DNA of 64,000 bases, from contig NZ_QDAH01000005.1 of assembly GCF_003075415.1 (NCBI RefSeq), positions 124,001-188,000 of the forward strand. The letters are read 5' to 3'. A program made the translations under genes and the position numbers. Position 1 is the stretch's first letter. The number at the start of each line of letters is the position of its first letter. This DNA is from Microvirga sp. KLBC 81. GTDB taxonomy: Bacteria; Pseudomonadota; Alphaproteobacteria; Rhizobiales; Beijerinckiaceae. This document shows, piece by piece, positions 40,496 to 50,400 of the stretch. The notes under the pieces were generated by a model, which worked only from the letters and a program-made list of their open reading frames with translations, had not been told where the DNA came from and made no database searches.

Positions 40496-43252
40496 ATGGA
40501 CCAGGTCAACAGGCTCAACCATGTCGACGGGCGGAGGCCACCCGGATCCATCCCATGGCATGCGGAGACCGCCGAGGCAACGGTGGCCGCATTCGAGACC
40601 TGCCCTGAGGGGCTGAACTCTGACGAGGTCCGGCGGCGGCTTGAACTGCATGGATACAACCGGATGCCCGAGGGCGAGCGGCGCAGTGCGCTCTCCCGCT
40701 TCCGCGCGCAGTTCAACCATGTCCTGATCTACGTCCTCCTCGGGGCCGCCACGGTCACGGTGCTCCTCGGACACTGGGTCGACACGGCGGTGATCCTGCT
40801 CGTCGTTCTCGTCAACGCCGTCATCGGCTTCATCCAGGAGGGGCGCGCCGAGCGCGCCCTGGAGGCCCTCCGGGCCATGATCTCGGCCCAGGCCTCCGTG
40901 ATCCGGGATGGGCAGCGCCAGACGGTCACGGCCGAGGAGCTCGTCCCGGGCGACATCGTGCTGCTCGAAGCCGGAGACCGCGTCCCAGCCGACCTGCGGC
41001 TTCTTCGGGCGCGCAGCTTGCGCATCGACGAAGCCATCCTCACGGGCGAGTCGGTGCCGGTGGAGAAGAGAACGGGTCCGGTCGCCCCGGACGCGGCTCT
41101 TGGCGACCGGACCTGCATGGCCTTCTCGGGCAGCCTCGCGGTGGCCGGGCAGGGGATGGGCGTCGTCACAGGGACCGGGGCCGGCACGGAGATCGGCCGG
41201 ATCACCGCCCTACTGGGCGAGGTCGAGCCCCTCACCACCCCGCTCGTGCGGCAGATGAACCGGTTCGCCCGGATGCTCACGGGGGCGCTCCTGGCTGTGG
41301 CGGCATTCGTGTTCGGGATCGCCGTTGCGGTCCACGGCATGCCGTGGGGCGAGGCCTTCATGGCGGTCGTCGGGCTGGCCGTCGCGGCCATTCCCGAGGG
41401 GCTGCCCGCCGTGATGACGATCACGCTCGCGATCGGCGTTCAGCGGATGGCGGCGCGCAATGCCATCATCCGGCGCCTGCCGGCCGTGGAGACGCTCGGC
41501 TCCGTCTCCGTGATCTGCTCGGACAAGACCGGAACGCTCACCCGCAACGAGATGATGGTGCAGACGGTCGTCACGCCGGACGGGTGCTTCGAGGTAGCCG
41601 GCAGCGGGTACGCGCCCGAAGGCGAGATCCGGCGGGACGGAGCGGCGTTGACCGTGGACGACCGGCCCGTCCTGACGGAGATCGCGCAGGGGGCCTGCCT
41701 GTGCAACGATGCCGGCCTGCGCCGGACGGAGGCGGGATGGGCCGTGGACGGCGATCCGATGGAGGGGGCGCTGGTCTTGCTAGCGATGAAGGCCGGCATG
41801 GATCCGCAGGAGCTCAGGCGTCGGTTCAGCCGCGTCGACGAGATCCCGTTCGACGCGCAGCACCGCTTCATGGCCTCCGTGCACCGCCTGCCCGAGGGCG
41901 GCGCCATCCTGTACGTGAAGGGGGCTCCCGAACCGGTCATCGCCATGTGCGCCAGGGAGCGCACCCGGTCGGGTGAGCGGCCCCTGGATCCTCACTGGTG
42001 GACGGCTCAAGCCGACACGGCGGCGCGCCGGGGACGGCGGGTTCTCGGGATCGCGGCGAAATGGCTGCCGCAGGTCCCATCGGGTTCACTGAGTTTCGCC
42101 GACGTGGAGACCGGGCTGACCATGCTGGGCCTGCTCGGGCTGATCGACCCGCCACGCGAGGAAGCGCTGGCGGCGGTCAGGGAGTGTCAGTCGGCCGGGA
42201 TCCGGATCAAGATGATCACCGGGGACCATGCGGCGACGGCATGGGCCATTGCCGGTGCCCTGGGCATCCATGGCGGCGACGGCGCGGTGATCACGGGCAC
42301 CGCGCTCGACCGAATGGACGACGACAGGTTCCGATCCGCAGTGCGGGACGTGGCCGTCTTCGCGCGCACCAGCCCGGAGCACAAGCTGCGCATCGTCCAG
42401 GCATTGCAGGCCGACGGCGAAGTGGTCGTGATGACCGGCGACGGCGTGAACGACGCCCCCTCGCTCAAGCAGGCGGACGTCGGCGTCGCCATGGGCCGCA
42501 AGGGAACGGAAGCGGCGAAGGAGGCCGCCGAGATGGTGCTGGCCGACGACAACTTCGCCTCGATCGTCGCGGCCGTGCACGAGGGGCGGACGGTCTACGA
42601 CAACCTGAAGAAGGTGATCGCCTGGACCCTGCCGACGAACGGCGGCGAGGCGCTCGCCATCATTGCTGCGATGCTGCTCGGCCTGACGCTGCCGATCACG
42701 CCCGTCCAGATTCTGTGGGTCAACATGATCACGGCCGCGACCTTAGGCCTGACGCTCGCCTTCGAGCCGCCGGAGCCCGGTGTCATGCGCCGTCCGCCAC
42801 GCCGCTTGGACGAGCCGATCGTGTCCGGGTTCCTGGTCTGGCGGATCGTCTTCGTGTCGGTGCTATTCGTCGTCGCTACCTTCGGCATGTTCGAATGGGC
42901 GATCAGGCGCGACCTGCCCATCGAGGAGGCCCGCACGATCGTGGTGAACACTCTCGTGGTGCTGGAGATCTTCTATCTGTTCAGCGTGCGGTTCCTGCAC
43001 GCGCCTTCCCTCACATGGCAAGGCATCCTGGGTACGCGGCCTGTCCTGATCGGTGTTGGCGCGGTTGTCCTGGCCCAGTTCGCTTTCACTTACCTTCCGC
43101 CGATGCAGGCGCTGTTCCACACCCGGGCTCTGTCCTTCCTCGACGGCTTTGCGGTGGTCGCGATGGGTGTGGCTCTGCTCCTCATCCTTGAAATCGAGAA
43201 ACGGCTATGGGGGCGTGCAAGCCGCTTGCAACTCGCTTCGGGTCATCGCTGA
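40496..43252 (+). CDS. P2-type cation-transporting ATPase
   Basis: This is a 918-residue protein from ATG 40496 with GAGG upstream. It has an N-terminal cation-ATPase domain (VRRRLELHGYNRMPEGERRS), TGES at about residue 183, the ion-site helix PEGLPAVMTITLAIG, the phosphorylated Asp in SDKTGTLTRNEM (about residue 343), KGAPEPVI, and hinge TGDGVNDAPSLKQADVGVAM at about 647. PEGLPA and the length place it among P2A/P2-type Ca2+ or Na+/K+-type pumps. The ion cannot be fixed by eye. It is followed after 29 bases by a universal stress protein, probably co-transcribed. Confidence 0.88.
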   Translation: MDQVNRLNHVDGRRPPGSIPWHAETAEATVAAFETCPEGLNSDEVRRRLELHGYNRMPEGERRSALSRFRAQFNHVLIYVLLGAATVTVLLGHWVDTAVILLVVLVNAVIGFIQEGRAERALEALRAMISAQASVIRDGQRQTVTAEELVPGDIVLLEAGDRVPADLRLLRARSLRIDEAILTGESVPVEKRTGPVAPDAALGDRTCMAFSGSLAVAGQGMGVVTGTGAGTEIGRITALLGEVEPLTTPLVRQMNRFARMLTGALLAVAAFVFGIAVAVHGMPWGEAFMAVVGLAVAAIPEGLPAVMTITLAIGVQRMAARNAIIRRLPAVETLGSVSVICSDKTGTLTRNEMMVQTVVTPDGCFEVAGSGYAPEGEIRRDGAALTVDDRPVLTEIAQGACLCNDAGLRRTEAGWAVDGDPMEGALVLLAMKAGMDPQELRRRFSRVDEIPFDAQHRFMASVHRLPEGGAILYVKGAPEPVIAMCARERTRSGERPLDPHWWTAQADTAARRGRRVLGIAAKWLPQVPSGSLSFADVETGLTMLGLLGLIDPPREEALAAVRECQSAGIRIKMITGDHAATAWAIAGALGIHGGDGAVITGTALDRMDDDRFRSAVRDVAVFARTSPEHKLRIVQALQADGEVVVMTGDGVNDAPSLKQADVGVAMGRKGTEAAKEAAEMVLADDNFASIVAAVHEGRTVYDNLKKVIAWTLPTNGGEALAIIAAMLLGLTLPITPVQILWVNMITAATLGLTLAFEPPEPGVMRRPPRRLDEPIVSGFLVWRIVFVSVLFVVATFGMFEWAIRRDLPIEEARTIVVNTLVVLEIFYLFSVRFLHAPSLTWQGILGTRPVLIGVGAVVLAQFAFTYLPPMQALFHTRALSFLDGFAVVAMGVALLLILEIEKRLWGRASRLQLASGHR

Positions 43253-43281
43253 CCTAGATCTTCGTCAAGGAGAATGGTGAC

Positions 43282-44148
43282 ATGTTACGCAGCATTCTGA
43301 TTGCCCTCGATGGCTCCCCCTCAAGCCTGCAAACCGCCGACCGGGGGCTCGAACTCGCCCGACGCCATCAGGCCCACGTGGAGGGGCTCGGGATCGTCAA
43401 CTCGGCATGGATCCAGCGCCCGGAGGCCGTATCGATCGGCGGGATGGCGTACAAGATCGCCCTGGACTTGAAGGAGCTCCAGAGCGCGGCGCAACGGGTG
43501 GATGCAGTCCTGAGGGACTTTCGCGAGCGGGCTGAGCAGGCGGGCATTCCCTCCTTCCAGATCCGCCAATCCGACGGCAATCCCCTTGAGGTGCTCGAGG
43601 TCGAGGCCGCATCCCATGACCTGGTCGTGCTGGGCCGCCACAGCATGTTCGATGTGGACGGCGAGCTCTATGAGCTGCCGCTGTGCGTCGATCGCATCAT
43701 CCGAGGCGAGCCGCGGCCTATCTTGCTCCTCCCGGATGACGGGCTCGGCAAAGGAGAGATCAGCTCACAAACCCAAGTCCTGGTAGCATTCGATGGAAGC
43801 CCGGCCTCGTCGCGGGCGGTTCATATGTTCGCACTCCTTGGATTGGCTGCCGGTCGCGTGATCCATGTCGTGACACTCGATCAGTCATCGCCCAGCCGGG
43901 CTGACGAGACCGCCGCCCGTGCTTGCGCTCTGCTCCGGCGACACGGGGCGGCGGAGACGCATGCCATCGGTCTGGGCAGCAGCGAGGCCGGGACCCCGGC
44001 GGAAACGATCCTTGGGCTCGCGAAGGCGCTCAACATTGGCATGATCGTCATGGGAGCCTATGGCCACCGGGGCATCCAGGAGATCTTCGGATCCTGCACG
44101 AGGGAGGTGTTGAATGCCTGTCCCACGGCCCTGTTCCTACATCACTAG
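43282..44148 (+). CDS. Tandem-domain universal stress protein
   Basis: This is a 288-residue protein with two USP domains. The first starts SILIALDGSPSSLQTADRGL and ends with VLGRHSM; the second starts QVLVAFDGSPASSRAVHMFA and has the ATP-binding loop MGAYGHRGIQEIFGSCTREV. The first domain lacks the full G-2x-G-9x-G(S/T) loop, so probably only the second binds ATP. AGGAGA precedes the ATG. The TAG stop lies at the very start of repeat copy B, so the insertion may have set the C-terminus. Confidence 0.85.
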   Translation: MLRSILIALDGSPSSLQTADRGLELARRHQAHVEGLGIVNSAWIQRPEAVSIGGMAYKIALDLKELQSAAQRVDAVLRDFRERAEQAGIPSFQIRQSDGNPLEVLEVEAASHDLVVLGRHSMFDVDGELYELPLCVDRIIRGEPRPILLLPDDGLGKGEISSQTQVLVAFDGSPASSRAVHMFALLGLAAGRVIHVVTLDQSSPSRADETAARACALLRRHGAAETHAIGLGSSEAGTPAETILGLAKALNIGMIVMGAYGHRGIQEIFGSCTREVLNACPTALFLHH

Positions 44149-44279
44149 AGCATCGTGCGGAAAATTGGATCCGGTTTTCGCTGACGCGGCCCTCCGGTTC
44201 CGCTCTCAACGATGCTCTCATTCAAGGAGAAAGCATCGGACCCAAAAGTGCAAATCCACTTGTGGGTCCGAGGCTGTAG
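44145..44279 (+). repeat. Interspersed intergenic repeat, copy B (long form)
   Basis: Starts CTAGAGCATCGTGCGGA and ends GTCCGAGGCTGTAG. It contains the insert with GGATCCGGTTTT that copies A and C lack. Its first bases supply the stop codon of the USP gene. Confidence 0.75.
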
Positions 44280-44418
44280 AACTCGATCTGTTGAAATGGT
44301 CGAACGAACAGAGCCTCTGCATTGCATGTGATCGTAGAGTGAATGATCGCCGCAATACCAGCCAGGATCTTGCAGCGGAGAGGTTCCCTAATTGACCCGG
44401 GCCTGCATGCCCGAGGGA

Positions 44419-44817
44419 TCAGCTCGTGGGAAAGGTTCGCTCCGCCTTCGGGCGTTCGTCCGGCTCAGCGGCGTCGAGCGTTGCCCAGCCCACGGGACGC
44501 CCGGTGTCGGGGAGGGCCTCCCGTGCCCGCCTCTCGCGGAGAATGTAGGCCTTTGCGATCATCTGGGCCGTCACTGGAGCAGTCAGAAAAAGGAACAAGG
44601 TGATCAGGAACTCGTGGATCGACGGCTTTCCTTCGACAATCCAGAAATACAGCATCGAGGCGATCAGCATGGAGCCGATGCCGAGCGTGGTCGCCTTGGT
44701 GGGACCATGGAGGCGTCGCATCAGGTCCGGCAGCTTCGCAAGACCCAAGGAGCCGACGAAGAGGAAGAATGCTCCGACGAGAATGACAATGGAGATGGCG
44801 CCTTCGACAAGAATCAT
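44419..44817 (-). CDS. mrpG: Mrp antiporter subunit G
   Basis: This is a 132-residue protein; ATG 44817 with GAGG upstream is chosen over a longer frame. Three membrane helices (ISIVILVGAFFLFVGSLGLA, MLIASMLYFWIV, ITLFLFLTAPVTAQMIAKAY) and KLPDLMRRLHGPTKATTLGI identify MrpG/PhaG. It is the last gene of the mrp operon. It is needed for assembly of the antiporter complex. The C-terminal tail is a longer hydrophilic extension than usual. Confidence 0.88.
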   Translation of the reverse strand: MILVEGAISIVILVGAFFLFVGSLGLAKLPDLMRRLHGPTKATTLGIGSMLIASMLYFWIVEGKPSIHEFLITLFLFLTAPVTAQMIAKAYILRERRAREALPDTGRPVGWATLDAAEPDERPKAERTFPTS

Positions 44818-44825
44818 GGGACGCC

Positions 44826-45095
44826 TCACTCGATCACGTTGCCACGGAGAAGATACTTGCACAGCGCGACGGTCGTCACGAAGCCAACCATCGCAAAGAG
44901 GAGGGCGGCTTCGAAGTACATGGTGGTGCGAAACCAGAGGCCGATCACAACGATGAGCCCGATAGTGTTGATGACCAGCGTATCGAGAGCCAGAATCCTG
45001 TCGAGCACATCCGGACCCCTCGCAAGGCGGTAGAGCGTCAGCAGGCTTGCGACTGTGATGGCGGCGGTGGCGATCAGGCAGGCAAAGTCGATCAT
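44826..45095 (-). CDS. mrpF: Mrp antiporter subunit F
   Basis: This is an 89-residue protein with three hydrophobic helices and the family segment RLARGPDVLDRILALDTLVI. It overlaps mrpE by four bases and ends eight bases before mrpG. MrpF is a small structural subunit of the Na+/H+ antiporter. Confidence 0.9.
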   Translation of the reverse strand: MIDFACLIATAAITVASLLTLYRLARGPDVLDRILALDTLVINTIGLIVVIGLWFRTTMYFEAALLFAMVGFVTTVALCKYLLRGNVIE

Positions 45096-45583
45096 TCGAA
45101 GATCTCCTTCAGGCGGCGCTCGTAGCGCTCCTTGATTCGGGCGACGGTGGCGTCCGGATCGGTGGTTTCAAGGCAATGGACAAGGAGAGAGCGCCCGTCG
45201 GCGGAGAGATCGGCACTGACGGTGCCCGGTGTCATCGTGATCGTTCCCGCGAGGGCTGCAATGGCTTCTGCCGTAGTCAGATCGAGAGGCACGCTGATGA
45301 AGCGGGACTTCAGTGAGCCGCCGCGCCGGAACAGCACCCAATAGGCGACTCGGACATTGGAAACGGCTATGTCGACGAGGACGATGCTCATGTACTCGAT
45401 GATCACGACCGGGCGCCGGATGCGCGGGGGAGAGGGCCAATAGCGACTTGTCAGCTTCGGGATCGCCCAGCCAAGGGTGATGCCGAAGGCCACGGCTCCG
45501 GCGGAGACATCATTGACGAGCAGCACCCAGACAAGGGCGATGACGAAGCTGAGGATCGGCTGCGGGAAGAAACGGACCATCAC
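45092..45583 (-). CDS. mrpE: Mrp antiporter subunit E
   Basis: This 163-residue protein has N-terminal helices (ILSFVIALVWVLLVNDVSAG) and the soluble C-terminal part with ALAGTITMTPGTVSADLSAD, the signature of MrpE/PhaE. It overlaps both neighbours by four bases (ATGA). It stabilises the complex. Confidence 0.9.
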   Translation of the reverse strand: MMVRFFPQPILSFVIALVWVLLVNDVSAGAVAFGITLGWAIPKLTSRYWPSPPRIRRPVVIIEYMSIVLVDIAVSNVRVAYWVLFRRGGSLKSRFISVPLDLTTAEAIAALAGTITMTPGTVSADLSADGRSLLVHCLETTDPDATVARIKERYERRLKEIFE

Positions 45584-47118
45584 CGCACCTCATTCTCCGG
45601 CCGCGGTTGAGTAGAGGGGCCCAGAACGGCCTCTATATAGGGCTGTGGACTGATGACCTGGCGCGCGGTTGCCTCCAGGTGGCGGGTCACTGGGCCAGCC
45701 GCAACGGAGAGTAGCGCCGTTCCGAGGATCAGGAAAACCGCAGGGGTAAAAGGCGCGACCCGGCCCGTGGAACGCTGGGCTTCGAAGGTTCCCTCAACGG
45801 CCTCGCTCTTCCAGAACAGCGTCGTACCGGCGCGACCGAAACCGATGATGACGAGGAGACTGGTGGCCAGCACGACCACCCAGATCCAGACGGCGGAAGA
45901 CGACGCCCGGGTCGCGTCGAGGATCATCAGCTTGCCGATGAAGCCCGAAAGGGGAGGAAGCCCGCTCATGGCGACGGCTGCCAGGAAGAAAAGGCCGCCC
46001 AGAAGAGCTGCGTTGGCCATGACAGGGCTCGGCTCGAGATCATCGCGCCAGCGTCCCCGGCGGGAAGCAATCAGGTCATTGAGCAGAAAGAGCGCGCCCG
46101 CTATCAGAGTCGAGTGGAGTGTGTAGTAGAGCCCGGCGGTCAGCCCCTCGACATCGAAGAGCGCGACGGCAACGAGCAGCGAGCCCATCGACCAGACCAC
46201 CGCGAAGCAGACGAGATCCGTGAAGACGCGGCTTGCCAGGACACCAACGGCTCCGATGACCAGAGTCGCAAGGGCGGCGGGCATGATCCAAGGAGCTGCA
46301 ATGGAAGCCGCCATCCCTCCGTCCGTCCCGAAGATCAATGTAAACATCCGGATAATGGAGTAGGTACCGACTTTCGTCATGATCGCGAAGAGCGCAGCGA
46401 CAGGCGCTGGAGCGGCAGCATAGGCCGTCGGCAGCCACCAGTGCAGGGGCACGAGGGCGGCCTTGAGGGCGAAGACCATGAAGAGCAGGAGGGCGCCCGT
46501 CCGCAGGAGCGCGGCGTCGCCAGCCGCAACCTGTCCCACCCTCCCAGCCAAGTCGGCCATGTTGAGAGTGCCCGTGACGCCGTAGATGATGCCGACTGCG
46601 AAGAGGAAGAGCGTCGAGCCGAGGAGCTTGATCGCGACGTACTGGAACCCGGCCCCGAGGCGGCGCGGCCCGCCGCCATGGAGGAGCAGTCCGTAAGAGG
46701 CGATCAGCATCACCTCGAAGAACACGAACAGGTTGAACACGTCCCCGGTGAGAAAGGCACCGTTGATGCCCATGAGCTGAAACTGAAAGAGCGGATGGAA
46801 ATGGTGTCCCTTCTCGTCCCATCCATTGAGGACATGGAGCATGACGGCCGAGGCAAGAATTCCCGAAAGGAGCACCATGGTGGCGGATAGCCGGTCCAGC
46901 ACGAGGACGATCCCGAACGGTGCGGGCCAGCCCCCTAGGAGATAAGGCCTGACCGCCCCGTCCGTCGCGAGAACGAACAGGCTGATGCTCGCGAGGCAGA
47001 GCAGGGCCGTCGCGGCAAACGACACTCGACGCTGTAGGTTCGGAGCCTGCCGGAGGAGCAGGAGGAGCGGTGCCGCCAGACCTGGAACCAGAATCGGCGC
47101 GACGATCCATGCGCTCAT
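45580..47118 (-). CDS. mrpD: Mrp antiporter subunit D
   Basis: This is a 512-residue protein related to complex I NuoN/NuoM. It has about 14 helices, with MGINGAFLTGDVFNLFVFFE, FALKAALVPLHWWLPTAYAA and a conserved Lys in that loop, then SGLPPLSGFIGKLMIL. MrpD is one of the two proton-channel subunits. The length is normal and it overlaps mrpC and mrpE by four bases each. Confidence 0.92.
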   Translation of the reverse strand: MSAWIVAPILVPGLAAPLLLLLRQAPNLQRRVSFAATALLCLASISLFVLATDGAVRPYLLGGWPAPFGIVLVLDRLSATMVLLSGILASAVMLHVLNGWDEKGHHFHPLFQFQLMGINGAFLTGDVFNLFVFFEVMLIASYGLLLHGGGPRRLGAGFQYVAIKLLGSTLFLFAVGIIYGVTGTLNMADLAGRVGQVAAGDAALLRTGALLLFMVFALKAALVPLHWWLPTAYAAAPAPVAALFAIMTKVGTYSIIRMFTLIFGTDGGMAASIAAPWIMPAALATLVIGAVGVLASRVFTDLVCFAVVWSMGSLLVAVALFDVEGLTAGLYYTLHSTLIAGALFLLNDLIASRRGRWRDDLEPSPVMANAALLGGLFFLAAVAMSGLPPLSGFIGKLMILDATRASSSAVWIWVVVLATSLLVIIGFGRAGTTLFWKSEAVEGTFEAQRSTGRVAPFTPAVFLILGTALLSVAAGPVTRHLEATARQVISPQPYIEAVLGPSTQPRPENEVR

Positions 47119-47477
47119 GAGGTCAGGCGCTCCTCAGCAGGCTCCGGCATCTTCGGGATACCCTCGTCCACCCGATCCGACCCAGTCTCGAGAAAACCGC
47201 GCAATGCCAGCACGACGATCAGGGCCGTCATGCCGAACGAGATCACGATGGCGGTCAAGACAAGGGCTTGCGGGAGCGGGTCCGTATAAGTCGTTGCGCC
47301 TGAAGCCATGATGGGAGGCTTGTCGACGACAAGGCGGCCCATGGCGAAGAGGAAGACGTTGCTCGCATAGGACAGCAGGGTCATGCCAATGATGACCGGG
47401 AAGCTGTGCCCCCGCAGGATCAGGTAGATACCCGCTGCACTCAGGACACCGATGGCAATCGCGACAAGAGCTTCCAT
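47115..47477 (-). CDS. mrpC: Mrp antiporter subunit C
   Basis: This is a 120-residue protein; ATG 47477 with a perfect GGAGGT ribosome site is chosen over a much longer open frame. NuoK-like: ALVAIAIGVLSAAGIYLILR, GMTLLSYASNVFLFAMG and DPLPQALVLTAIVISFGMTA. MrpC is the NuoK homologue in the antiporter and lies two bases after mrpA. Confidence 0.92.
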   Translation of the reverse strand: MEALVAIAIGVLSAAGIYLILRGHSFPVIIGMTLLSYASNVFLFAMGRLVVDKPPIMASGATTYTDPLPQALVLTAIVISFGMTALIVVLALRGFLETGSDRVDEGIPKMPEPAEERLTS

Positions 47478-47479
47478 GG

Positions 47480-50400
47480 TCAGACCTCCTTTCCATTGAC
47501 GGTTACCGGAGCCGGAGGCGGGCGCGGCAATTGAATGTCGGTCGGGCCCTTCGGTACTGGCTCCCGTTCGGCGCGAGCTTCCACGCGCGACATCTGGGCA
47601 AGGGACAGGAGCACGGTGCCAACGACTGCAAAGAAGACGCCTGTGTCGAACACCAAGGCCGATGCGAGCTCGAACTCGCCGATGACAGGCAGTCGGATAT
47701 AGCCGAATGTGCTCGTCAGGAATGGACGGCCGAACAACAGCGATCCCAGGCCAGTGAGGCCTGCCAGCAGAACGCCGAGGCCGAGCATGGTATGAGCATT
47801 CAGCCGCAGACGCTCCGCCGTCCATGCGTAGCCGCTCGCCATGGCCTGCATGAGAAGCGCAACGGCAACAATCAGGCCTGCGATAAACCCGCCACCCGGA
47901 TGGTTGTGCCCGCGCAGGAAGATGAACGTTCCCACGGTGAGCGCGAGTGGCAGGAGGACACGCGTGACGACGACCAGCATGAGCGGGTGTGCATCCGCGG
48001 TCTCATCGCCCTGGTGCATCGCCGCGAGCCGTTGTGCTGCGGCGCCCCGGAGCGAGCTGTCGAGCAGAGCGTAGATCGCGAGAGCTGCAATGGTCAGGAC
48101 GATGATCTCGCCGAACGTGTCGAAGCCTCGGAAGTCGACAAGGATCACGTTGACGACATTCGCGCCTCCTCCGCCGGGCTTCGACTGGGCCAAATGGTAT
48201 TCCGAGATCGACTGAAAATCCCGTGTCATCACGGCATAGGCAAGGCCTGCAAGGCCCAGGCCGGCCGCGCAGGCAATAACGCCGTCTCGTGCCTGACGAA
48301 CCCAGCCGGGCTCCATGGGGGTCGTGCGCGGGAGGAGATTGAGCGCCAGCAGCATCATGATCGTCATGACCACCCCGACCGAGATCTGCGTCAGCGCCAG
48401 ATCAGGAGCCGAGAACTGGATGAAGGCAAGCGACACGCCGAGCCCGACAATACTGGTCAGGATAAGCGTCAGAAGACGATTGGCATGAAGGACTGCGACG
48501 GCGAGGCTCGTGACCAGGAGGATGGCCCAGATGACCAGGGCCGGCCCATGGATCGGCAGGAGCGCTCTTCCTCCAGGTGCGTGGATGCCCGATGCAAAGC
48601 CGATGACCCCGACGAAGATGGCCGCAACAATGATCACCGCGAGATACCGAGGTAGTGACTCGGTGTGCAGGGTCGCGACGAGGGCTCTCGCCGCCGCGGT
48701 TGCGCCGTTGACAGTTTGGTCGAAGATGCGCTTGGCGTCCGGTCGTGGCACGGAACCGCGCAAGCGGTCAAACGCTCCATGAAGGACGAGGAGCGCCGCA
48801 CCGCCGATGAACGCCACCGCGCTCATGAGCAGGGCCGATGTGAAGCCGTGCCAGATTGCCAGATGGTAGGACGGCAGGGCTTGGCTGCCGATAACCGCGA
48901 GGGCCGTGCGCTCCACGATAGCTCCTGCGAGCAAGGCGGGCAGAAGCCCGATGGCAACCACAGGTACCACGAGCACCGCCACCGGCAGCCAAAGCCCGAG
49001 CCGCGGCTCGTGCGGATGATGCGGGTAGTCGGTGCGGGCAGGTCCCAGATAGGCCGCGATCGCAAGCCTTGCCGAATAGGCGACCGACAGCAGCGCGCCG
49101 GTGGTTGCAAGGGTTGGCATGATCCAGCGACTGCCTGCATAACGCGTATGAATCATCTCCTCCAGCATCATCTCCTTGGAAAGAAAGCCGTTGAGCAGCG
49201 GCAAACCCGCCATGGAACCAGCCGCGACGAGCGCGAGGGAGGAGCTGATCGGCATCAGGCGCAGGAGGCCACCGAGCCGCCTGACGTCGCGCGTGCCCGT
49301 CTCGTGATCGACGATGCCGGCGCTCAGGAAGAGAGCGACCTTGAAGGTCGCATGGTTGAGAATGTGGAAGACAGCCACGACCGCAGCCATCGGCGTGCCA
49401 AGTCCCAGCATCATGGTCATGAGACCGAGATGGCTGACAGTCGAATAGGCGAGAATAGCCTTCAGGTCATCCTTGAACAGGGCGATCCAGGCGCCGACGA
49501 GCATGGTCGTCAGCCCGACTGCCGAGACGATGAGGAACCACGCCTCCGTTCCGGCGAGCACCGGCCAAAGGCGAGCCATCAGGAAGACGCCTGCCTTCAC
49601 CATCGTGGCCGAGTGGAGATAGGCCGAGACGGGCGTTGGTGCCGCCATGGCATGAGGCAGCCAGAAATGGAAGGGAAACTGTGCCGACTTCGTAAAGGCG
49701 CCCCCCAAAACGAGCAGCATCACCGGCAAGTAATGCGGCGATGTCTTGATGGTGTCGCCTCGCCGCAGGATCTCCGACAGCTCATACGAGCCGGCGATGT
49801 GCCCGAGCAGCAAAAATCCTGCGAGCAGCATGAGACCGCCACCGCCCGTGACCACGAGCGCCATTCGCGCGCCCTGCCGCGCTTCTGGCAAATGATTCCA
49901 GTAGCCGATCAGCAGGAAGGAGCCGAGACTGGTGAGTTCCCAGAAGATGGCCAGCAGGAGAATATTGTCGCTGACCACGATGCCCACCATGGCCCCCTGG
50001 AAGAGGAGCAGATAGGCGTAGAAACGACCCATCGGGTCGTGCTCGCTCAGGTAATAGCGGGCATAGATAATGATAGGCAGGCCAATCCCGAGGATCAGCG
50101 CAGCAAAGAAAAAGCCGAGACCGTCAAGAAAGAAGCTGAACGAGAGGCCAATCTGCGGCAGCCAACTGTATTTTGCCGAAAGGATCTCACCACGGTAGAC
50201 GGCGGGCGCCGCTGCGGCCAGCATTACCAGAGCGGCGCCAGCGGGCAAAACCGTGGCCAAGGCACAGATGGTGCGTCCGGATCTGATCGCCAATGGCGGG
50301 AGCAAGACGGTCAGAAGCGGAAGGAGAGGGAGCAGCGCAATATTCAACGTAACGTCCGGACAGCGGGCGGGAACGAACCATAGCCAAGACTGAAGGTATG

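Noticed and set aside
47478-47825. N-terminal extension of mrpC
   Set aside because: It is out-of-frame mrpA sequence; ATG 47477 has a perfect ribosome site and the family start.
48665-50383. 572-residue + strand ORF opposite mrpA
   Set aside because: It is an antisense shadow of a GC-rich membrane gene, rich in Arg, Glu, Gln and His with no family.
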